Notes under the pieces: model-generated
The model's input: only the letters and a program-made list of their open reading frames with translations
What the model was told of the DNA's origin: nothing
The model's database searches: none
Shown here: positions 1 to 11,229 of the stretch, piece after piece
Layout: each line of letters begins with the position of its first letter
Position numbering within the stretch: position 1 is the stretch's first letter
Translations under genes and position numbers: made by a program
DNA from: Antilocapra americana
Taxonomy: Eukaryota > Chordata > Mammalia > Artiodactyla > Antilocapridae
Reading direction: 5' to 3'
DNA: 64,000 bases
Assembly (NCBI GenBank): GCA_007570785.1
Contig: ML664157.1
Location: forward strand, 7,768,074 to 7,832,073

Positions 1-396
1 CTATAAAGAAAGCTGAGTTCTGAAGAATTGATGCTTTTGAACTGTGGTATTAGAAAAGACTATTGAGAGTCCCTTGGACTTCAAGGAGTTTAAATCAGTC
101 AGTCCTAAGGGAAATCAGTCCTGAATATTCATTAGAGGATGATGCTGAAGTTGAAACTCCAATACTTTGGCCACCTGATGTGAAGAACTGACTCATTGGA
201 AAAGACCCCGATGCTGGGAAAGATTGAAGGCAGGAGGAGAAGGGGATGACAGAAGAGGAGATGGTTGGATGGCATCATCAACTTGTTGGACATAAGTTTG
301 AGCAAACTCCAGGATTTGAGGACAGACAGAGAAGCCTGGCGTGCTGCAGCCCATGGGGTCACAAAGAGTTGTACCCAACTGCAACTGAACTGAACT
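1..396 (+). mobile_element. BovB (RTE) LINE, 3' end, entering from the left edge
   Basis: The segment matches the 3' part of BovB ORF2 and the tail shared with Bov-A SINEs. It reads from the codons for the KKAEH region through the conserved block ending in an ACTGAACTGAACT tail. The 5' part lies outside the window. It carries a variant block at 229-266 that recurs exactly at 2196-2233. The reading frame is broken. Assignment is from recall of the consensus. Confidence 0.93.
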
Positions 397-1430
397 AATA
401 CTATATACAAAATAAAACTCAAAATAAAGACCTAAATGTAAAACTGGATACTATAAAACTCCTAGAGGAACACTCATTAATGTAAATCACAGCAATATCT
501 TTTTGAATGTGCTTCTTAGAATAATGGAAATAAAAGCAAAAATAAACAAATAGTACCTGATTGAACTTATAAATTTTTGCACAGCAAAGGAAACCTTAAG
601 CAAAACAAAAAGATATCATATGAAATGGGAGAAATATTTGCAAATGATGTACTGATGGGATTAATTTCCAAAATATACATACATCTCAGTATCAAAATAC
701 AAAAAAACTCAATAAAAATAAAATGGGCAGAAGATCTAAACTATATTTCTCCCAATAATACAGATGACGAAAGGCAGATGAAAAGATTTTCAGCACCACT
801 AATTGCTAGAGAAATGCAAATCAAAAGTCCAATGAGGAATTACCTCACATCAGTCAGAATAGCAATCATCAAAAATTGTACAAATAATAAATGCTGAAGA
901 GGTCATGGAGGAAAGAGAACCCTCTCACACTCTTGGTGGGGATGTAAATTGGTACAGTCACCATGGACAACAATATGTAGGTTCCTTAAAAAGCTAAAAA
1001 TAGAGCCACCATTTGATCCAGCAATCCCACACCTGGACATTTATCTGGAGAAAACCATAATTCAAAAATATCCATGCAGTGTTCATCACAGCACTATTTA
1101 CAATGGGTAGGACATGGAAGCAACTTAAATGTCCATTGACAGATGAATGGATAAAGAAAATGTGGTACATAAATACAATGGAATATTACTTAGCCATAAA
1201 GCTGAATGAAAAAAATGCTATTTGCAGCAACATATAAAATAGATAATCAACAAAGACCTACATATAGTACAAGGATTTCTACTCAATAGTCTATAATAAC
1301 CTATATGGGAAAAGAATCTGAAAGTGATTGTATAAATGTATATGTGTAACTGAACCACTTTGCTGCACACCTGAAACTAACAAAACATTATAAATCAACT
1401 ATACCTCAATACAAAATAAAAAAATTTTAA
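397..1430 (+). mobile_element. Old L1 fragment: ORF2 C-terminus and 3' UTR
   Basis: Translation gives degraded L1 ORF2 C-terminal blocks: a REMQIK motif near 810-830, then the region before MEYY near 1175-1195. A typical artiodactyl L1 3' UTR follows, with 'acctgaaactaacaaaac' and an A-rich end near 1430. It abuts the BovB at 396, so the BovB may have inserted into this L1, whose 5' part would then lie off-window. Frameshifts and stops are frequent, so this is an older subfamily than the L1s at 26-30 kb. Confidence 0.85.
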
Positions 1431-1477
1431 ATGAAGAACATTTATTTACATGATGACAGGAATCTTTTTATAATACA

Positions 1478-1556
1478 TGTATCAAATCACCATGTTATAC
1501 CCTTTAAATATCTTACGATTTTACTTGTCAATTATACCTCAGTAAAGCTGAAAATA
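1478..1556 (+). mobile_element. Ancient L1M 3' UTR tail fragment
   Basis: The string 'ttgtcaattatacctcag' followed by 'taaagctgaaaat' resembles the terminal part of old mammalian L1M 3' UTRs. It is too short and divergent for a subfamily call. Confidence 0.5.
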
Positions 1557-2195
1557 TAAACTATAAATACATGAATCAAAAAAAGTTTTTAAATAAGGTA
1601 AAGAAAAATCAATCATTTGTAAGCATAAAAAACACCTTAAAACTGAAAGACGTCAGTGAACTTTTGTTCCATTCATAAGTATGAAAGTGGGGTAGAGGGT
1701 AACAGATAATATAGGTATAGTTATAAAGTCTGAATTCTAAGTTTGGGGTTAAAGGAAATGTAAATCCAGTGTTTTATTGTCATAATTTTGTAATTTTGTC
1801 ATAAGTGCTTCCTTAAAACATGTAATTATATATAGTACTTTTACTAGGTGTTCACTTAGCTACACAATATCTTAAAATAGTTTTCTGTCACTATTGGTTA
1901 TTTTTTGGTATCTCTTTTGTGACTGTCCATGAAAAAGTAAGATTATGACTATTAAATTATTAAATTTGATTAAAAAAATGAAGCAACTCAAGTAACATAG
2001 TATATGAAGCCTGCTTTAAAGCAAACAAATGCTACTATTAATGCTAATAACAAATCCAAATGATAAAGAAATGAATCAAAATAAAGATATCAGAAGAGAA
2101 AAAGGCATGGTAAAAAGTTTGTGTGCCTATTGTGTTTGTTTTATGGAAAATGATAGCTAAATAGTTACAGAAATAGCAATGGAATATTATAAACA
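1557..2195. other. Unassigned AT-rich sequence
   Basis: I see no recognisable repeat, coding region or RNA gene here. The DNA is AT-rich with only short chance open frames. Confidence 0.5.
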
Positions 2196-2233
2196 GGCAG
2201 GAGGAGAAGGGGATGACAGAAGAGGAGATGGTT
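2196..2233 (+). repeat. 38-bp BovB-derived crumb
   Basis: This block is identical to positions 229-266, inside the BovB 3' end at the left edge. It shares that copy's variant 'agaagaggagatgg', where other BovB copies in the window mostly read 'agaggatgagatgg'. There is no BovB sequence on either side, so it looks like a copied fragment and not a truncated insertion. Confidence 0.75.
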
Positions 2234-2279
2234 TACACTTGATGATAAGAATATATTTACACTGGATGATAAGAATACT
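2232..2279 (+). repeat. Tandem duplication, 2 x 24 bp
   Basis: Two adjacent 24-bp units (2232-2255 and 2256-2279), each containing 'gatgataagaata', differ at about three positions. The block begins at the end of the BovB-derived crumb. Confidence 0.8.
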
Positions 2280-2589
2280 AATTTTCTTATTTTTCAAACT
2301 GTCTAAACGTGAAAAAAGTTTAACAAATGACTCAAATTTCTTAATGTTTTTCAATATCTTTTTCTTAACCTTAGAAGTAGCTTTTAGAGACTAATATATC
2401 TCATGATATATACTCCTTTACTTTTAACTTTGTTTAAAGTTAGAATTGCTGCTTTTATTTAAAAATGAGTGCAGAACTTTCAGTTTCATTTTGACATGTA
2501 AAGTACTTCAAAGTAGTTACCACTGTCTGTATTATAAGAAAAAGCTAGAGAAAATGAAAATTAATGACTTTTCTTAGACTCACTAGAGA

Positions 2590-3025
2590 ATTGAGCATTG
2601 AATTTTGTCAAATGTGTTTTTCTTTGTCAACTGATGTGATCATATGATTTTTTTTCTTCTTTATCTGTTAATATGACAGATTGCATTTTAAGTGTTTTAC
2701 CAGCCTTGCATATTTGGAATAAATCTCATTTGGTTATGGTGTAAAACTCCTGTTATACACCATGGATTTGCCAGTATTGTTGATTCAATTAGCTAGAATT
2801 TATCAAAGATTTTTCCACTTATATTTATGAGAAATATTGGTCTATAGTTTTTGTTTTCTGGGAAGTCTTTTTTTCTATTACTAGGATAACACTGGCCTTA
2901 ACAGATGAGTTAGGAAGTGTTCCCTCTGCTACCATTTTCTGGAAAAGTTTATGAACCATTGGTATTATTTCTTTCTTGAATTTTTAGAATTGGTAGAATT
3001 CACCAGTGAAACCATCTGGGTGGTG
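2590..3025 (-). mobile_element. Old L1 ORF2 fragment (reverse transcriptase N-terminal part), antisense
   Basis: On the minus strand the segment carries a degraded version of the start of the L1 reverse transcriptase domain. The blocks around GPDGF / GEFY and the LPNSFY region can be followed, then a RPIS-like block. Many substitutions and frame breaks point to an old L1M copy. Strand follows from the reverse-complement match. Confidence 0.75.
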
Positions 3026-3120
3026 TGAGGTGTATGAAAACACTGTACTACCTTTGTAACTTTTTAAAATAAATTAGAAATATTGTAAACTTAAAGGTTC
3101 ATTAAGAATAAAGACTCAGA

Positions 3121-3243
3121 GGGCTTCCTGGGTGGCTCAGCAGTAAAGAATCTCCTTGCCAATGCAGGAAACACGGGTTTGATCCCTGGTCTGGGACGAT
3201 CCCATATACTATGGAACAACTAAGCCTGTGTGCCACAACTTTT
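3121..3243 (+). mobile_element. CHR-type tRNA-Glu SINE, 5' half
   Basis: It starts with 'gggcttcctgggtggctca', the tRNA-derived head of cetartiodactyl CHR SINEs. The 3' half resumes at 3527 after a BOV-A2 insertion. The whole SINE is bounded by a 9-bp duplication (3112-3120 and 3735-3743, agactcaga). Confidence 0.85.
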
Positions 3244-3514
3244 GGAGAAGGCAATGGCACCCCAATCCAGTACTCTTGCCTGGAAAATCCCATGGACGGA
3301 GGGGCCTGGTAGGCTGCAGTCCGTGGGGTCGCTGAGAGTCAGACACGACTGAGCGACTTCAATTTCACTTCTCACTTTCATGCATTGGAGAAGGAACTGG
3401 CAACCCACTCCAGCGTTCTTGCCTGGAGAGTCCCAGGGACACGGGAGCCTGATGGGCTGCCGTCTATGGGGTCGCAGAGTCGGACACGACTGAAGTGACT
3501 TAGCAGCAATAGCA
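3244..3514 (+). mobile_element. BOV-A2 SINE nested in the CHR SINE
   Basis: This is a dimer of two Bov-A units joined by the CACTTTCATGCATTGG-type linker, starting at 'ggagaaggcaatggcacc' and ending in AGCAGC repeats. A 12-bp target duplication (gccacaactttt, 3232-3243 and 3515-3526) flanks it exactly. It is a complete, fairly intact insertion that splits the older CHR element. Confidence 0.93.
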
Positions 3515-3526
3515 GCCACAACTTTT

Positions 3527-3734
3527 GAGTCTGCTCTAGAGCCTGGGTACAATAACGCCTGAGCCCTCACATGGCAACTACTGAAGTTTGCATGCCCTGG
3601 AGCCCATGTTCAGCAACAGGAGAAGCCACAGCAGTGAGAAGCCCATGCATGGAAACTAGAGAAAAGCCTGCACAGCAACGAAGACCCAGCACAGCCAATA
3701 CATTAAAAACGAATAAAATTTTTAAAAATAATAT
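3527..3734 (+). mobile_element. CHR-type tRNA-Glu SINE, 3' half
   Basis: This continues the element from 3243: 'gagtctgctctagagcc' through 'acgaagacccagcacagcc', then an A-rich tail. The open frame across 3571-3822 is a chance frame in this SINE and its flank. Confidence 0.85.
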
Positions 3735-3743
3735 AGACTCAGA

Positions 3744-4157
3744 ATGTCATCCCACAAAATTACACCTGTATCTATCTATATATACATCTGCTATTTGTAT
3801 GTATGAGTTTAGTGATGTGTAGAATGATGTTCATATATTAATGATAATTATTTCACAGTTGAATCTTTGTATATTTTAAGGTTTCTTATTTTATATTTCC
3901 ATATAATGAATAGGTGCATTTTTATGAAAACAATAATGTCATGCTGAAATAGTGAAGAGTGGCTATTAACTGCTAATTGTGAGGAGTCCTGGGGTGAAGT
4001 GTATTAAGTTCTACGTTTACTACTCACCATGTTATGGACTCTTGGAATGATTACTATTATTTTGTTGCAAATACTTTATGTTCTGACTCCTGCTAACTTC
4101 TCCAGTCAATTTATCATCATTTGTCACCCCAAAATCGATGTTTTAGTATACCGTACC
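3744..4157. other. Unassigned AT-rich sequence
   Basis: No repeat or gene is recognised between the CHR SINE and the MIR. Confidence 0.5.
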
Positions 4158-4388
4158 AAAGACACAGTATGTGGTGATTAAGAGTTTAAACTATGTGGTC
4201 CGGCATGCCTGGGATTATAGCTCAGCTCTGCTACTGTGAGCCCATAGGCAAGTTCTTTAGCCTCTCCAGGCTTTAGTCCCTTCACTGAAAAAATGGAAAT
4301 TATATCATTATCTGCCTTGTGGGGTTTTTATGAGGATTAAATGAGACTCTGCATCTAACAGAGTCTTAGCTCTTAATAAAAAATTATT
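4158..4388 (+). mobile_element. MIR SINE
   Basis: The MIR layout is visible along the segment. A 'gtggtgattaagag' head is followed by the 'gcctgggatta' box, 'gcaagttctttagcctctc', an 'aaaatggaaat' block, 'gaggattaaatgaga', and the 'cttagctcttaataaa' tail. It is ancient and nearly full length. Confidence 0.82.
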
Positions 4389-4452
4389 TTACAAGTACTA
4401 CCACCACTACAGATCATCACAACACCACTACCATTACCTGCTCTATCACTAC

Positions 4453-4655
4453 TGTGTGTGTGCTAAGTAGCTTCAGTCATGTCTGACTCTTTGAGACTCC
4501 ATGGATGGTACCCACCAGGCTCCTCTGTCTGTGGGGACTCTCCAGGCAAGAATACTGGAGTGGATTGCCATGCCCTCTTCTGCGAATTTTCCCAACCCAG
4601 GTCTCCTGCATTGCGAGCACATTCTTGCATCTGAGCCATCAATGAAGCCCTCTAT
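4453..4655 (-). mobile_element. Bov-tA SINE
   Basis: The minus strand reads from the tRNA-derived head (complement of 'atctgagccatcaatgaagccc') into the Bov-A unit. Copies of this family are pecoran-specific. Overlapping open frames are shadows of the SINE. Confidence 0.9.
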
Positions 4656-5296
4656 CACTACGACACTGATGTTATTCTTTCTGATATTTCCACCACTACA
4701 TTGCCTTCTTCATCATTATTTATGCAGGACTTTTTGCTTACAATACTCATGTTTTATTTTCCCAATTCATTATTCTTTTTTTTTCCATTGGTATGCTGGT
4801 AAACACTTAACTGATTTTTAAAAAGCCATCTAATTTTAAAGGCTGCAGATTTCCACATAGCTGATTTAAAGTTACCAATTTGATATCATTAAATGTAAAG
4901 CTGGGAAGAAGATCAATAGCACCATAATATAGTATTTCTATCATACAGATTCATTAGCTGAAAATAGACTCAAGAGTGTAGATAATAGAAAAATATAATG
5001 TAATAATTGGGAAGTGATGAGTTTCTAATATTTACTATCTGTCATAATTTAGCAATTACTTTATATAATTTAATATTTAACACAGACTGTGTTTAACATC
5101 CAGTTTGTAAAATTCCTAAAAGTTTAACAGTTATTTCTTATGAGCCAGTACTAGTCAGCTCCAGTATACTACTGGACTTACATTTTTTATGTACTGATTG
5201 AGTCTCACCTTACAGTCCTAGCTCAGCCATGACCCTCTTGTTAGCCTTTATTGACTGAAAAAATGGGAGCTTAAAATTCTATTATACAATACTTAT
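4656..5296. other. Unassigned AT-rich sequence
   Basis: A short CCACTAC-rich stretch continues from 4400 to 4690 on both sides of the Bov-tA. Beyond it I see no repeat, exon or RNA gene. Confidence 0.5.
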
Positions 5297-5476
5297 GGGG
5301 ACTTCGCTGGTGGTCCAGTGGCTAAGACTCTGAGCTCCCAATCCAGAAGACTCAGGTTCAATTCCTGGTCAGGAAACTAGATCCTACATGCTGCAACCAA
5401 GAATTCACATGCTGCAACTAAAGATACTGCATGCTACAATTAAGACCCGGTGCAGCCAAATACATACATACATACA
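5297..5476 (+). mobile_element. CHR-like tRNA-derived SINE (short form)
   Basis: It begins 'ggggacttcgctggtggtcc', runs through 'aggttcaattcctggtcagg' (tRNA B-box like), and ends with 'ggtgcagccaaatacatac'. The tail is a CATA microsatellite. No clear target duplication was found. Confidence 0.8.
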
Positions 5477-5817
5477 GAAACAATAACATATGACTTATAA
5501 TAATTTTTGTCCAGAACACAAAATTAGAATCACAACTGTTCTTGGCCTTTGCTTATACTTTTTCTCCTCAAACATATCTTCTAAATTTTACATATTTTTA
5601 CTTGAAAAAAATTTATATGTAATATATAAAAATAAAATATTATAATTATATATACAGGTTTCAGAAAATAATACCCTCTTAGAAATGGTGAACTAATTTT
5701 AATGATGAATACATTTAATTTCATATTTTAGGTTTTCTAAACAACCCTCAGTCCATCTCATCTAAGTTTGGTGCCATATCTTCATCTCCGTTTTCCAAAG
5801 CATTTTAGTATCTGAGC
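5477..5817. other. Unassigned AT-rich sequence
   Basis: Very AT-rich DNA with runs of TATA-like sequence near 5600-5660. No repeat family or gene is recognised. Confidence 0.5.
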
Positions 5818-5927
5818 TGTGCTATGCTAAGTCTTGTTGGACTCTTTGGAAACCTGTGGATTATAGCCCACCAGGCTCTTCTGTCCATAGGATACTCCAG
5901 ACAAGAATACTGGAGTGGGTTGCCATT
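5818..5927 (-). mobile_element. Bov-tA / Bov-A fragment
   Basis: The segment matches the Bov-A unit on the minus strand: 'tagcccaccaggctc' and 'aagaatactggagtgggttg'. The tRNA-derived head is missing, so it is truncated. Confidence 0.82.
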
Positions 5928-6207
5928 TGTATTGTATTTGAGGGGAAGTGATAAAACTTTATTGACGGCCCCAGATCCAAATAGCTGTTCTCACATTTCT
6001 GTGACCTCCCCTATACTGCCATTTCAGTCCCAGAAGGCAATGGGTCTAGCTCTTGCTAGTTCCAGGGTCCTACACAACTGCCCGTTGATTCCCCTAAACT
6101 CTGCTTACATTTTTGTAAATCTTCTCAAATTACCTAAACTTGATTTACATCTCTTCCCTGTGAGGACTAATATATTATCTTTGTCAGGCTTCAAAAAGTA
6201 TTAGTAT

Positions 6208-6385
6208 TATGCTGTTGTTATTTTGTGATCCCAAGGACTGTAGCCCACCAGGCTCCTCTGTCCGTGGGTTTTTCCCAGGCAAGAGTACTGGAACAGGTTG
6301 ACATTTCCTACTCTAGGGGATTTTCCTGACCTAGGGATTGAATCTTTGTCACCTGCCTTGGCAGGTGAAGTCTTTACCACTTAGT
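6208..6385 (-). mobile_element. Bov-tA SINE
   Basis: The segment carries 'tagcccaccaggctcctctg', then 'gcaagagtactggaacagg', then a diverged head region near 'gtctttaccacttagtaac'. The 5928-6207 interval before it is unassigned and includes the end of a chance open frame. Confidence 0.82.
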
Positions 6386-7840
6386 AACATTAATGGTGAA
6401 AACAGTGTTTAGTCTGAGAAGTGAGCTTTGAAACTGAATTCTCTCTTTTTCCACTCAATATTCTTTTTATCATCTGATTTTTTAAAACCACAAAATATTA
6501 AGAAAAAATTAAATGTATCTATAATATTTTTATAGCTTTTTTTCCACCCACAATACCTTTTACCTATTACCATTTGTTTTGATATTTATTAAATACTTGA
6601 GACAAAAGGTGATAGTTGTTTTATTTTATATTTCTTTGATCATGAGTGAGACTCAACAATTTACTTCACTAAGAATTATTTGATCTAAAGAAAGAGATTC
6701 TGTATACTTTAAATAAAGAAAGAGAGGGGTTAACTGGAAGGACACTGAGGAGCTCATGGACTGTGAGATGGAAAAGTAGCATGTAACTGTGAATCTTCTC
6801 TTCTGTGGTGCTGCCTTCAAATGATTTAGCATCAATTACATTGCATCCTTTTGTGCCTCTATTTAGGATAACAATTCCTGGGGAAGAGTCTGGTTAGAGT
6901 AGCATAGGTCACATGATACACACTGTGGCCAGGAGTACATTGTTCACTGTTGCTGGTCCCACCAGAATCGCATGAAGTGGAGGATGCAGCTCCACAGTGA
7001 AAATATGCAGGCATGCCAAGACAGCAACGATCACTTCAGTGTTTCCTATTTTTCACCATGTGTGTTATTTCCTTTGAAAATTGCCTATCCAAGTTCTTGG
7101 GCTATTTTTCTATTGGAATGTTGGACATGGTTTAGAATGGTTTACCTGAGACTTTCTGAATGTTAAGATGATTAACAGCATGGTATGTTTGTTGCAAATG
7201 TTTTTTCCTAACGCGCCCATTTCTTTTAGCTTTTTTTCATGTTTTTAACCTAGAGAATGTTTATATGTTTTTAAACATTGAGCTATGTTTTTAATTAAAA
7301 ATTTTTTGCTCTAACTGGGATAAGTTTTGGTTACTTTAACTTTTCCTAAATGATAAGTTGTTTCGGTATAGTTAATTGGATAGTTATCTACTGTGTGAAA
7401 TACCACCTTCAATAAACTCAATTCTTATTCCTGTTTCTTAAACTTTTGATTGTTTCATATATGGCTTTTTAATTATAGTTCTTTATTTTAATTCATGAGT
7501 TCCATGTTATTAATTGTAGCTTAAAAGTACATTTTAAATATATGACAGAAAGTGTCATCTTTTAGCTTTTATAAAATTACCCACTTTTCAAAATAAACTT
7601 CAGTGTCATTTGCTCAAGTTCTCTACAGTCTTACACTATTACATTAGATATCATTATCTATTTGAAGAGAATAAAATAAGTATGAGTTTTTCCATGCAAA
7701 ACCACTGTGTTTTTTATATTTATTTAAAACCTTTTCATGTTTCACAGAAAATTTTCATATTTTATATAAACTTTCATACCTTATTTTGCCTATTAACTAA
7801 AAATATTTTTACTGATATTATGAAGGGCAGTTTTCTGTTA
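6386..7840. other. Unassigned sequence
   Basis: No repeat family is assigned with confidence. The part around 6840-7030 has a more balanced base composition and may be a degraded older repeat, but I cannot name one. Open frames here are short and lack any recognisable domain. Confidence 0.4.
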
Positions 7841-8306
7841 AGTTAGGTTCAGTCACTCAGTCGTGTCCAACTCCTTGTGACCCCATGGACTGCAGCACTC
7901 CAGGCTTCCCTGTCCATCACCAACCCTCAGAGCTTACTCAAACTCATGTCCATGGCATTGGTGTTGCCATCCAAACATCTCATCCTCTACTGTCACCTTC
8001 TACTGTCACCTTCTCCTGTCACCTTCAATGTTTCCCAGCATCAGAGTCTTTTCAAATGAGTCAGTTCTTTGTATCGGGTGGCCAAAGTATTGGAGTTCCA
8101 GTTATAATATCAGTCCTCCCAATGAATATTCAGGACTGATTTCCTTTAGGACTGACTGGTTTGATCTCCTTGCAGTCCATGGGACTCTCAAGAGTCTTCT
8201 CTAATACCACAGTTCAAAAGCATCAATTCTTTGGTGCTCAGTATTTTATGGCCCAACTCTCGTATCTATACACAACTACTAGAAAAACCATAGCTTTAAT
8301 TAGACA
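7841..8306 (-). mobile_element. BovB LINE, 3' part, antisense
   Basis: The minus strand carries the BovB 3' tail and the end of ORF2. It joins the part at 8585-10585 after a BOV-A2 insertion. Near 7985-8030 it holds three near-copies of 'ctgtcacctt' (a short internal expansion). This is the only minus-strand BovB in the window. Confidence 0.93.
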
Positions 8307-8575
8307 TACTGCTGCTGTTGCTGCTGCTAAGTTGCTTCAGTCGTGTCCGACTCTGTGTGACCCCATAGACGGTGGCCTACCAGGCTCCCCCATCCCTGGG
8401 ATACTCCAGACAAGAACACTGGAGTGGGTTGCCATTTCCTTCTCCGATGCATGAAAGTGAAGTCACCCAGTCATGTCCGACTCTTCGTGACCCCATGGAT
8501 TGCAGCCTACCAGGCTCCTCCATCCATGGGATTTGCCAGGCAAGAGTACTGGAGTGGGTTGCCATTGCCTGCTCC
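8307..8575 (-). mobile_element. BOV-A2 SINE nested in BovB
   Basis: The minus strand carries a full dimeric BOV-A2, including the GCTGCTGCTGTTGCTGCTGC tail complement. A 9-bp duplication, aattagaca, flanks it at 8298-8306 and 8576-8584. It is therefore younger than the BovB it interrupts. Confidence 0.93.
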
Positions 8576-8584
8576 AATTAGACA

Positions 8585-10585
8585 GACATTTGTTGGGAAA
8601 GTAATATCTCTGCTTTTAACATGCATTCTAAGTTGGTCATAGCTTTTCTGCCAAGCACCTGGCGTCTTTTAATTTCATGGCTGCAGTCACCATCTGCAGT
8701 GATTTTGGGGCCCTCCAAAAGTAGTGTCTCTCACTGTTTCCCCATCTATTTGCCATGAAGTGATGGGACCAGATGCCATGATCTTAGTTTTTTGAATGTT
8801 GAGTTTTAAGCCAACTTTTTCACTCTCCTCTTTCACTTTCATCAAGAGGCTCTTTAGTTCTTCTTTGCTTTCTTCCGTAAGGGTGGTGTCATCTGTGTAT
8901 CTGAGGTTATTGATATTTCTCTTGGCAATCTTGGTTCCAGCTTGTGCTTCTTCTAGCCCAGCATTTCTCATGATGTACTCTGCATAGAATTTAAATAAGC
9001 ACGGTGACAATATACAGCCTTGACGTACTCCTTTGTCTATTTGGAATCAGTCTGTTGTTCCATGTCCAGTTCTAACTGTTGCTTCTTGACCTGCATACAG
9101 ATTTCTCAGGAGGCAGGTCAGGTGGTCTGGTATTCCATCTCTTGAAGAATTTTCCACAGTTTAGTGTGATCCATACAGTCAAAGGCTTTGGCATAGTCAA
9201 TAAAGCAGAAGTAGATAAGTTTCTGGAACTCTCTTGCTTTTTCGATGATACAGTGGATGTTGGCAACTTGATCTCTAGTTCCTCTGCCTTTTCTAAATCC
9301 AGCCTGAATATCTGGAAGTTCATGGTTCACATATTGTTGAAGACTGGAGAATTTTGAGCATTACTTTGCTAGCACATGAGATGAGTGCAATTGTGCAGTA
9401 GTTTGAATATTCTTTGGCATTGCCTTTCTTTGGGATTGCAATGAAAACTGACCTTAGCCAGTCCTGTGGCCACTGTTGAGATTTCAAAATTTGCTGACAT
9501 ATTGAGTGCAGCACTTTCACAGCATCGTCATTTAAGATTTGAAATAGCTCAACTGGAATTCCATTCCCTCCACTAGTTTTGCTTGTAGTGATGCTTCCTA
9601 AGGCCCACTTAATTTCACATTCCAGGATGTCTGGCTCTGGGTGAGTGATCACACCATCGTGGTTAACTGGGTCATGAATACTATTTTTGTACAGTTCTTC
9701 TGTGTATTCTTGCCACTTCTTCTTAATATCTTCTGCTTCTGTTAGGTCCATACCATTGCTGTCCCTTATTGTGCCCATCTTTGCATGAAATGTTCCCTTG
9801 GTATCTCTTATTTTCTTGAAGAGCTCTCTAGTCTTTCCCATTCTATTGTTTTCCTCCATTTCTTTGCATTGGTCACTGAGGAAGCCTTTCTTATCTCTCC
9901 TTGCTATTCTTTGGAACTCTGCATTCAAATGGGTGTATCTTTCGTTTTCTCCTTTGCCTTTTGCTTCTCTTCTTTTGTCAGCTATTTATAAGGCCTCCTC
10001 AGACAACCATTTTGCCTTTTGCATTTCTTTTTCTTGGGGATGATCTGGATCCCTGCCTCCTGTACAATGTCTTGAAACTCCATCCATAGCTCTTCAGGTA
10101 CTGTATAAGATCTAATTCCTTGAATCTGTCACTTCTACTATATAGTCATAAGGGATTTGATTTAGGTCATACCTGGATGGTTTAGTGGTTTCCCCTACTG
10201 TTTTCAATTTAAGTCTGAATAAGGAGTTCATGATCTGAGAGCCACAGTCAACTCCCACTCTTATTTCTGCTGACTGTATAGAGTGTTTCCATCTTTGGCT
10301 ACAAAGAAAATAATCAGTCTGATTTTGGTATTGACCATCTGGTGATGTCCACATATAGAGTCTTCTCTTCTGTTGTTGGAAGTGGGTGTTTGCTATGATC
10401 AGTACTCTCTCTTTGCAAAACTCTATTAGCCTTTGCCCTGCTTCATTTTGTACTCCAAGGCCAAATTTGCCTGTTACTCCACATACCCCTTGACTTCTTA
10501 CTTTTGCATTCCAGTCTGCTATAATGAAAAGGACATCTTTTTGGGGTGTTAATTCTAGAAGGTCTTGTAGGTCTTCATTTGCATT
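8585..10585 (-). mobile_element. BovB LINE body, 5'-truncated, antisense
   Basis: This continues the element from 8306. It covers most of ORF2 from the reverse transcriptase back into the endonuclease, and stops near 10585 where BovB similarity ends inside the endonuclease. Beyond that the open frame runs on into unrelated sequence, so the upstream residues of that frame are not BovB. Confidence 0.92.
8687..10585 (-). pseudogene. BovB ORF2 endonuclease-reverse transcriptase remnant
   Basis: In the family, one protein carries an APE-like endonuclease that nicks the target and a reverse transcriptase that copies the element RNA at the nick. Here it is split into frames on the minus strand. The endonuclease remnant at 10112-10585 has DWNAKV and TDYFLCS blocks. 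The linker and RT start lie at 9320-9928 (GNGIPVELFQ, AIPKKGNAKEYSNY). The next RT blocks, at 9118-9330, have FRKGRGTRDQ and YAKAFDCMDH. The palm lies at 8687-9010 (PCLFKFYAEYIMRN). The usual YADD reads YTDD near 8888-8899. Frameshifts and the missing N-terminal endonuclease show it is dead. Confidence 0.88.
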
Positions 10586-11209
10586 ATGTTTCCTTAAAAG
10601 TGGTTTATTACTGATATGTAGATTTTTACAACTCAATCGCATTCTTCTATTAAGTAAAATAGGCTTTTTCAATTTCCATGTTTCTTTCCAAATATACTCT
10701 TTTCTTGAATCAATTAGGTAGAGAATCATCTACTTAAATATTTTCCAATATACTTACATAGAATTTTCTATAGCAGTGTTATGTCCTCCATGTTCTTCTA
10801 TGAATAGACACATGGCCCATCCGTTCCCCTTTGTCTCATTATTTCTCGTCTCTTTTCTCCATCTTGATAGTGTGTGTGTTCATCTTTCTTTCTTTCTTTT
10901 GCTTGGCCCTGATTGGGATTTCCTTAGTTTATTGGTATGTTATAGCACCAGTCCTAAGATTTATTAGGAGTTCTCTTCTCTTTGCTCTCCATTCATATGG
11001 AGAGCCTTTTAAAAGCTGTTTAAGTTGACAGCTTTCTAATTCAGTCATTTTAATCTTTTACTATTTTTGAAAAAATTTAAATCTATCAATTTTAATCCAA
11101 GTAAAACTCTTTTACTGAAGCCTATGTGTTTTGTGATATTTTTAATGCCATACAATTTATGATTAATGTAATGTTTCTGACCTAATATCTAAGATACTTT
11201 GTGTGGTTT

Positions 11210-11229
11210 TGTGGTGGTGGTGGTGGTAG
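11210..11229. repeat. Short (TGG)n microsatellite
   Basis: About five TGG units in an otherwise AT-rich region. Confidence 0.75.
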
